From Rotaria sp. Silwood1 (taxonomy: Eukaryota; Rotifera; Eurotatoria; Philodinida; Philodinidae), in contig CAJNOP010000037.1 of the NCBI GenBank assembly GCA_905250075.1, positions 1,230,784-1,294,783 on the forward strand: DNA of 64,000 nucleotides, in the 5' to 3' direction. Within the stretch, counting starts at the first letter, position 1, and each line of letters opens with the position of its first letter. Under the pieces are notes generated by a model. It did no database searches and had not been told where the DNA came from. It worked only from the letters and a program-made list of their open reading frames with translations. A program made the translations under genes and the position numbers. Positions 57,101 to 64,000 of this stretch are shown piece after piece.

Positions 57101-58304
57101 TCTTCTCTTTTCAGTCTCTTACTTCTTCTTGACGACAGTCTGTCGCTACATCACTACATACACCTTCTAGAGTATTGCGCTCTCAAGATGTTCTCTTTGC
57201 CGTTCTCGCAAAAGAGCATTATATTTTCGCGCGAGTAATTATTGGAACAATACACATACACAATGTTGCTATGCAACTGAGCCTTGTGTTGTTGTTCAAA
57301 AAAAAAGAGACGCTCGCTCGCACACACATACTGAAGGAGACCAACATACTTTCAAATTTGGAATATAAGTGAAGAAAGAAAAAAGAGAACGACGAGTGAG
57401 AAATATAATTGCTATACAAACAAATCGATTACAGAGTGAAGGTTATAGCAGTTAGATTTCCAAGTAAGAAAAAAGACCTCTTCAGATTAATTACAACGTG
57501 AAAATTTCACTATTAAACAATCGATGATAATGTCATCTTTTGATATATTCGATTTATGTTGATTACATATATTATTAGTGTAAAAGAAATTTTATCAAAG
57601 AAATTCATATAGAGTGTTCATTGATTCAGCAGAAGAATAGAAAAAAATTAGAAAAACGTTCTGTTACACACGCATATATTCGACTGATTTGATTTTTCGT
57701 TGCTCTTTGTACTATACATCCATCTATCAGCCGATCGATAGTAGAAAGAGAGTTGGCCACATTTTCTGTTTACAAAACATTGATCAGGCAACCTTATTAT
57801 TGCATTCTATGAGTTGAATTGGCAAAATCAAACAACCTGAGTTGAAGTTTATACTTGATTAACGATAAAATTTTTGAAGTAAGTGTAAAAAAATACAATG
57901 AACAATATCCTAATGTTTAGTTAATATAAAATAATGATTTCATAAGAATGTCAGTCTAGTTGACCTACTGAAGCCTATCGAAAACATTTCATTCTACAGT
58001 ACCAGAAACTTTTTTTTGTTCTTGTTCTTCTTCCAGATTGATATTCGGCTATGACAATAATAACGACAAATATACTCTTACATTCAACATCACGACCACA
58101 ACTTATTTCTTGTCTTGACGTTTATTTTTGGGCTTCTTACTTCACATCATCGTAGTTTCATCATCATTTGCTTCTTCGTCTTTTTTTCTCTTTCCCTCTC
58201 TCTCTCTCTTTATTTCGATTTCATACATCCATACACACACATATATATTTATATATATACATATACATACATATATATATATATATTAAAATTCTTCTTA
58301 CAAA
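54101..58304. other. Intergenic and presumed 5' region of the DCX gene
   Basis: About 4.2 kb. The first 400 bp are the 3' flank of the AF9/ENL-like gene, with AATAAAAG at about 54455 as a poly(A) signal candidate. The rest has low-complexity purine/pyrimidine runs, especially 55900-57400. Open frames there are compositional. No exon, RNA gene or transposon end is recognised. Confidence 0.45.
58193..58289 (+). repeat. CT, CA and TA dinucleotide tracts just upstream of the DCX start
   Basis: A CT run at about 58193-58210, then ACACACA, then mixed TATATA/CATA tracts up to 58288. They end 16 bp before the ATG at 58305, so they lie in the 5' UTR or a UTR intron. Confidence 0.8.
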
Positions 58305-61300
58305 ATGATCACTGAATATGATCCACACCATGGTCAGAATGACCATCAACAACAGCAACAACAACGTTCAACAATGCTTGAACGTGGTCGAGCTATAAAA
58401 TTAATGAGAAATGGAGATTTATATTTTCCTGGACGTTCATTCGTTATAAATCAACGTAAATATCCAATGCTTGACGTATTGTTAGATGATGCATCACAAG
58501 CATTACGTGCCAATTTTGGTGCAGTAAGATGTATTTATACACCTAAGAATGGTACCCGATTACATGATATATCTGAGTTGGAAGATCATCGAACTTATGT
58601 CGCATCTGGAGGTGAAAAATTTAAAAAACTTCAGTAAGAATTTCGATAAATTATTTTATGATTAAAAACATTATACTTCTATTTTTTTTAGTTATCTTGA
58701 TATTGCAGAGGGTAAACGCGTTCAAAGTAAAGATCGAACACAATATAAAGTAAGTGCAATACTCAACATTACACTTCACATACTTAAATTTCTTTTATTT
58801 CATCAATATACTTATTGATAATCATAGATTTCAATCCTATTTCATTCAATTGTTGAGTTAATCTTTTTTATTTTGATCACTTTAAAGTATTACTTGTTAT
58901 AGCTGAGATAAGACAACGATAAATTGAGAGATAAGTATAAATTGTCTTGTCATATAATAAGTACAATAGCAAAGCTTTGTCTTTAAAATGTAATCTTATT
59001 AAAGCCACTTCAGTAGATTTCAAATTTTAATTTTCTTCTTCTTTTTTACTCTAGTTACCGCCTGTTCGACGTCTTGATGTTGAAGGGCGAGCATTGAAAT
59101 TATCTCGATCAGAAAATGTTATTATTTAGTAAGTCACACTTCGATTTTTTTTTCTGTTTATCGAATTAAATAATTCCTTCATGTTTAGTGTCTATCGAAA
59201 TGGTGATCCTTTAACATTACCAGCAAAAATTCTTTTGGTTAAAACAACATTACAAAATTGGGAATCTGTTCTTGATGAAATTACTAGAAAAATATCGCCT
59301 ACAAATTCGGCCGTATTAAAGTATCTCTATTAATCTCATTGATTGTTTTTCTGTATCATATAAAAAATCTATATTTTTCTTTAGATTATATGCAATGAAT
59401 GGAGAATTAGTAACATCAGCTCAACAACTCGAATTCAATGGAATGTATGTTGCAGCAGGAAAAGAACGTTTTAAACGTATTGAATATCCCGATCCAAAAT
59501 CCTTCAGTCCCAATTCATCACCCAAAATGTCAAGAAAATCGTAAGTAGAACTAATGTATTTGTTGTTTTGATATACATATGAAGGGGTTTTTAAGACAAA
59601 AAAAAATGTAATCAATATGTAACAATAAATGCACCAAATATTTGTATCTCACTTTCTGTTTTTCTTTCACATTCAATTAGATCGAATTTTCAATTTTCTG
59701 GGTAAGTACTAAGGCACCCGATGTTTAAATAACACAGCAAATAGTAGCGTGTTATTTGCATCGGTAGACAAATAAAAAAAAAAAAGAAAAATCAGAATAT
59801 TTTTACTAATAAAAAAAAGTATTTAACGATCTTAGTATTGTGTTGAAACATGTAGCTATTTGTTTTTAATAAGTAGTATGGTCTTCATTAAGGCAAAAGT
59901 ATCTCATAAATTTTTGTAGTGATCGTGCTCGAATGAGATTACCTGCCCGACAAAGGAGAGTAGAAGATTATTATGATGATCATCCATCAACGCACATGCT
60001 TCATTCCATACAAGACAGGTATTATTTAACAATAAATATTTTCAACTCCCGCCGATACTATTATCTATTCTAATCAACCGATGACTGAGTGTTGAAATGC
60101 GAAACCCTAAAGACAGCATACATTTATACTGATTTTCTTGTTCTTCTGCTTCTTAGATTTTCAATTAATATTTACATATATTATAATTTAGTTATTATTA
60201 TTTATATATTTATTTTACTTTTATATAGATATACGAAATCGGATGGAACAAATACACATACAACAACAGCAAATTCGCATGGAAGTATTGAACATCCTGG
60301 ACTGTAAGTCATTTTTCTTATTTAGAGTAATCTAATTCATATATGTTTAAGTCGACGTCCTGTCCGAGAAGAATATGATTTTTTTAATAGCAAACCTCAA
60401 CAACATCGACGTGGTCCAACTAAAGAAACGGATCTTGATCGAGGTAATACTTGAAGATAAACAGGAAACAATTATGTTAATCATTATTATTTAATATCTT
60501 GTTTAGATGACGGAGGTATTTATAAAGGCCGTTTAAATCATCGAGAACACGTACGTGAAATCGATGAAACACGTGATACAAAAGTTGATTTGCCTGTAGA
60601 TTATCGAGAAGTTGAAACTGTTGAAGTAAGTTATCTAACTATCTCATAATCAGCTTATTTTTTTGACGATTTTAGGAAGAAAATTTGTATGGCAATACAG
60701 GAGTATGTTATTTCTTCGTCTTATATTCTTTAAAAATATAATTATTATCATTATTATCTAGAAGACACCTCGTCGTCATCCTCAACCACCAATCCAACCA
60801 AAGACCAATCAAGCTTTTGCTGATTCACCTCGACGTTCACCACCAATACGATCAGTAAAAGTATGTTGTTTTGTCTGAAAATGTCATCTTAATTTACGTT
60901 GTTTTTTTTCTATATCTAGACTCCACCAAAGCATTATGATGATGATGATAATAAAAATAACGATAGATTTGGAATGAAAAATGGCTATCAACCTAAAAAC
61001 GATCATCATAATAGTACAAATAATAAAGGCTTTGATGACGATTATCAGCGTCGTACACCCCCAGCATCAACACACATAGACGATGAAATAAATGATAATC
61101 GAGACGAACAACAAATGCCTCATTCAACTCGACAACAACAGATTTCTTCACCAAGTACACAGGTATGATTATGTGTAAATTAAATTTTTGCTTAATTTTT
61201 GATTTACTAATATTTTGACCAATGTATATTTCGTGTGCGTGTGAGCTTATAAACTTCTTTATAGCCTAACAGCAAAGATGAGAATGATGCTGCAACTGTT

Positions 61301-61944
61301 ATTCAATCACATGTTCGTGGATATCTTACACGTAAACAGAGTCACTTTGAAAAGCAGCAAAATACTGACAAATTAACCAATAATAATGATCAACAACAAC
61401 ATGAGACACATAAGCACGAGGAAAATAAGTTAAATCAACAACATTATCAGTCACAAACAAATGAGGTGAACGCTTTTATTTTTGTGCTAATACCGCTATT
61501 GAAAAAAAAATCACTGGCTTTTTTGTTGTTGTTATATAGTTAAATAACAATACCATTGAGCCCTTAGCTGATTTAACTGCTCAGCGAGTCATAACAGAAG
61601 CTTTGGTAGTAGATAACAAAAAAGAAGAAGAAGAAAGGGTATTTTTTTTTTTTAATATTTAATTTAACCCTTACAAATCCTAGTTGTGTAATTCTTTTTC
61701 TGGTATTGATATTTAATACATCTAGATTAACGATTAACTTATAAATATTTGATTTATATGCTTATTTTCTACATATTAGTTTCTAGAATATTGTCTCATT
61801 TTTCATTTTTAATATTAAAAGCAACATGAAATATGATAATATCTCTTTTTTGTCTGCTTCGATAAGCTTGTTTTTGATGAATCTATTTATAAATTTTATT
61901 TTCTCTATCTCTAGCGCCATGATGACGATGATGACAATGTTTAA
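58305..61944 (+). CDS. Doublecortin-domain protein with IQ motif (DCDC2-like)
   Basis: About 16 exons. The first (58305-58632) encodes a Gln-rich leader and DCX domain 1 (RAIKLMRNGDLYFPGRSFVI ... YTPKNGTRLHDISELED ... YVASGGEKFKKL). DCX domain 2 follows (NVIIYVYRNGDPLTLPAKIL ... VLKLYAMNGELVTSAQQLE ... MYVAAGKERFKRIEYP). The long polar tail has many small exons, including micro-exons at 59681-59701 (21 nt) and 60676-60702 (27 nt), and an IQ motif (ATVIQSHVRGYLTRKQ) near 61290-61345. It ends RHDDDDDNV at 61942-61944. Tandem DCX domains bind and stabilise microtubules; two domains without a kinase resemble DCDC2, a ciliary protein. The IQ motif suggests calmodulin binding. An ASPERIGQ-stop exon at about 62200-62226 could be an alternative end. 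Confidence 0.85.
59718..59764 (+). other. Intronic hairpin next to a micro-exon
   Basis: CCGATG...AATAACAC pairs with GTGTTATT...CATCGG around a loop of about 13 nt, 16 nt downstream of the donor after the 21-nt micro-exon. Too short for a typical pre-miRNA (about 47 nt). It may influence splicing. Confidence 0.45.
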
Positions 61945-63301
61945 AATTGTATTCCACAACGTCTGACAAAGACTTCTTATCCTATACATCCTCCTTCAAA
62001 ATGTTAACCAAAAAAAACTCAACATATTATGTATATGCATTATATTTTAATGATGATGATCTATTCGAATTGATCATTTTTTTTTTCAAATTTTAAAAAA
62101 ATATGTTATTACATTCTATTTGTTCTTCTTTCTATTTATCTTTATCTTGCTTTCGCTTACAGTTTTTTTTTGTTACTTAGACGAATTTTTTGCTGTAGGC
62201 ATCACCTGAACGCATTGGCCAGTAAACGATGGCTCTGGTAATCTTATAACAAAGTTATTATAATTCTATAAATATGAATTGATCTGCATATCATATATCT
62301 ATTTATCATTTTTAAATGAATTTGCTTTTAACTGATAGACCACTCAAAGCTAAGAAGTTGATTACACACGTTTTCTTCCAGTAATTGTATGAGTATACCT
62401 AGAGATATCCTTATGACTACCGGTTTTTTTGAATAAAACAGTATCCTCGATAAATTACTATAATAATAAAAACAAATATCAGCATAAGTTGTGCAAATTA
62501 ATATTTTATTTTTGATTAAAAATCTATTCAAATTTAATAGAGCTCCATATGGCAAGGAGGTCTTTGATGATTATTAAATATTCAGAAACGACAAGTGTAA
62601 CTCTTCAATGAAAATAAAACCATATACAGAGAAAGAAATATAATTATTAGTTCTTTCGTGTTTAATTAAATTTTTTCATCAAAAAATAACAAATAATGAA
62701 AAATTTCAAGCATGCTTGTCGAAAATAAATTTATATTTTTTATCGAAAAAGAAAAAGATTTAGTTACAACGAAGGGTTGAAGCCTATTCGATCCATTATT
62801 GCATGATATAAAGTACATAGCAGTTATTACTTCACTAGAAAAGAAAAAAATTGAATTATAAATTACTCATTGTTGCTTATCTTCGTGTGTTACTAATTAA
62901 GCTTAGTTTTTTTTCTTGCCTTTGCATATTATCTTCATGTTTAAACATAGAAAAAGAAGTATACTTGCGTATTTACTATCGATGAGTAAGATCTGCAGGA
63001 TTGTTTAAGATAACCATGCCTCGACTTCTCTGTTCCTTCATTATTTGAAGCCCTATTCTTATCATCATCGACGATTTCGTTCTCTGTTTTGAATATCGCG
63101 AATAAAAAAAAATGACGAATAAGACGTCTTTATTCCTTTTTGTTCTTAGTATGATGTTGACTGAGTGATATTTATTGGTTAATCATAATTATTTTTTATT
63201 TTACTTTGTTTATATAATTGTTTTCTTTACAAATATAAAGTTGAAGTCGTATTTTGAGTGTGCAATAAATTAATCTAATAACTATAATTATTAAAAACAG
63301 T
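61945..63301. other. Intergenic region
   Basis: About 1.36 kb between the DCX stop and the arrestin-domain start. A possible alternative terminal exon (ASPERIGQ, stop) lies at 62200-62226 after a TGCTGTAG acceptor. The remainder is AT-rich without recognised features. Confidence 0.45.
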
Positions 63302-64000
63302 ATGGGTGCAAATGGAAGTAGTGAGATTCAATTAACGTTTAATCGTCCAAATTTATTTTATTTTGCTGGTGAACAAATATCAGGCAATATTTCATTTCAA
63401 AATACACAAGACAAACTAATGTTAGATGCAGTTTTTCTTGAATGTGTTGGTGAACTAGGATATACAACACGAGAACATCGTCATTACCATGATAAAGATG
63501 GACAAAAACGAACCGAATATTATACAAAATATCATCAAATACCATTTCTAAATTTTCGTATTGCTGTTGCACAACCACAATATGGTCAAGTAAAAAATCT
63601 AAATAAATAATAAATAATTTATTAAAAAGATTTTCTTTGTACAAAATTTTAGCGTGAAATAACTCTTTATCGTGGTCAACATTCATGGCCATTTGAATTT
63701 ATTTTACCCTCGAATTTACCTCCATCATTAATTCCATCGACAATTTCATATCCTTATGTTAAATATTATACACGTATTGTTCTTGATAAGCCATGGTACA
63801 AACCAAATGCTAAACAAATTTTTCCCTTAACCATTTTTCCTCATGTTAATCTTCTTCATATACCAGGTGGACAACAACATGTAGTTTTTTCAAATGAAAA
63901 TCGAAAGAAAATTCGAATAGAAGGTTTTTTAATTCGAGGTGGCGTTGTGCCTGGTGAAAAACTTTCCATTCATATTAATCTTCAAAACCCTAATCGATCA
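63302..64000 (+). CDS. Arrestin-domain-containing protein, N-terminal part (partial)
   Basis: Exon 1 is 63302-63589; exon 2 starts at 63653 and runs off the window. The sequence has the arrestin N-fold of alpha-arrestins/ARRDC proteins: IQLTFNRPNLFYFAGEQISG (strands 1-3 with the G-E-x-I-x-G step), DAVFLECVGELGYTT, HSWPFEFILPSNLPPS (the conserved F-x-F-x-LP motif) and VKYYTRIVLDKPW. The arrestin C domain begins at about residue 190 (HVVFSNENRKKIRIEG...VVPGEKLSIHINLQN). Such adaptors recruit NEDD4-type ligases to membrane cargo; the PPxY tail would be off-window. The start MGANGS fits an N-myristoylation consensus. A CAG acceptor sits directly before T-ATG. Confidence 0.88.

Noticed and set aside
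55901-57372. Several open frames of 65-143 codons
   Set aside because: Their sequence is dominated by Phe/Lys/Arg/Glu runs from purine and pyrimidine tracts, with no splice-compatible partners or domains.
1-64000. CRISPR arrays, rRNA genes, horizontally acquired bacterial operons
   Set aside because: No regularly spaced repeats, conserved rRNA blocks or intronless bacterial-type gene runs were seen.

Overview
The window looks like nuclear DNA of a small-genome metazoan, most likely a bdelloid rotifer (Adineta/Rotaria-like). This is an inference. The evidence is very AT-rich DNA, tightly packed genes with many introns of about 50-60 bp (GTAAGT...TTTAG style), animal-only genes (an FGFRL1-like receptor, TOLLIP, an AF9/ENL YEATS protein, a doublecortin protein, an arrestin-domain protein), Asn/Gln/Ser homopolymer tracts in proteins, and AG acceptors sitting directly before some start codons. 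No prokaryotic operons, rRNA genes or CRISPR arrays are visible.

Layout. 1-259: 3' end of an Aurora-like kinase. 660-4160: a decayed minus-strand gene split by a Tc5/pogo-like DNA transposon with TIRs of about 355 bp. 4541-8002 (-): FGFRL1-like receptor (three Ig domains, one TM, no kinase). 8003-13263: gene-poor. 13264-14830 (-): endosomal-type syntaxin with an unusual zero-layer residue, divergent from 15282-16406 (+) SMNDC1/SPF30, which is followed by 16632-19379 (+) pyruvate dehydrogenase E2. 21912-24651 (-): unrecognised 629-aa protein. 26985-28900 (+): SLC35G-type DMT transporter, convergent with 30189-33589 (-) RED/IK splicing factor. 34040-35515 (+): TOLLIP. 37080-38063 (+): unrecognised protein. 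38605-39803 (+): F-box/LRR-like protein. 51159-54100 (+): AF9/ENL-like YEATS protein. 58305-61944 (+): two-DCX-domain protein with an IQ motif. 63302-end (+): arrestin-domain protein, cut by the window edge.

The most striking stretch is 39.8-51.1 kb. It has no intact gene but holds nested inverted-repeat (foldback) transposons. Several carry younger insertions whose target-site duplications can be read against an empty site preserved in the opposite arm of the same palindrome. Two hAT-like MITEs with 8-bp duplications lie at 20.3 and 29.6 kb.

The conserved genes are mostly unrelated housekeeping, signalling and trafficking functions: RNA splicing (SMNDC1, RED), mitochondrial carbon entry (PDC-E2), endosomal traffic (syntaxin, TOLLIP, arrestin-domain protein), chromatin reading (AF9/ENL) and the microtubule cytoskeleton (DCX). 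No co-regulated cluster is apparent. Splice sites were assigned by eye from GT/AG, reading phase and protein continuity, so exon ends may be off by a base or two.
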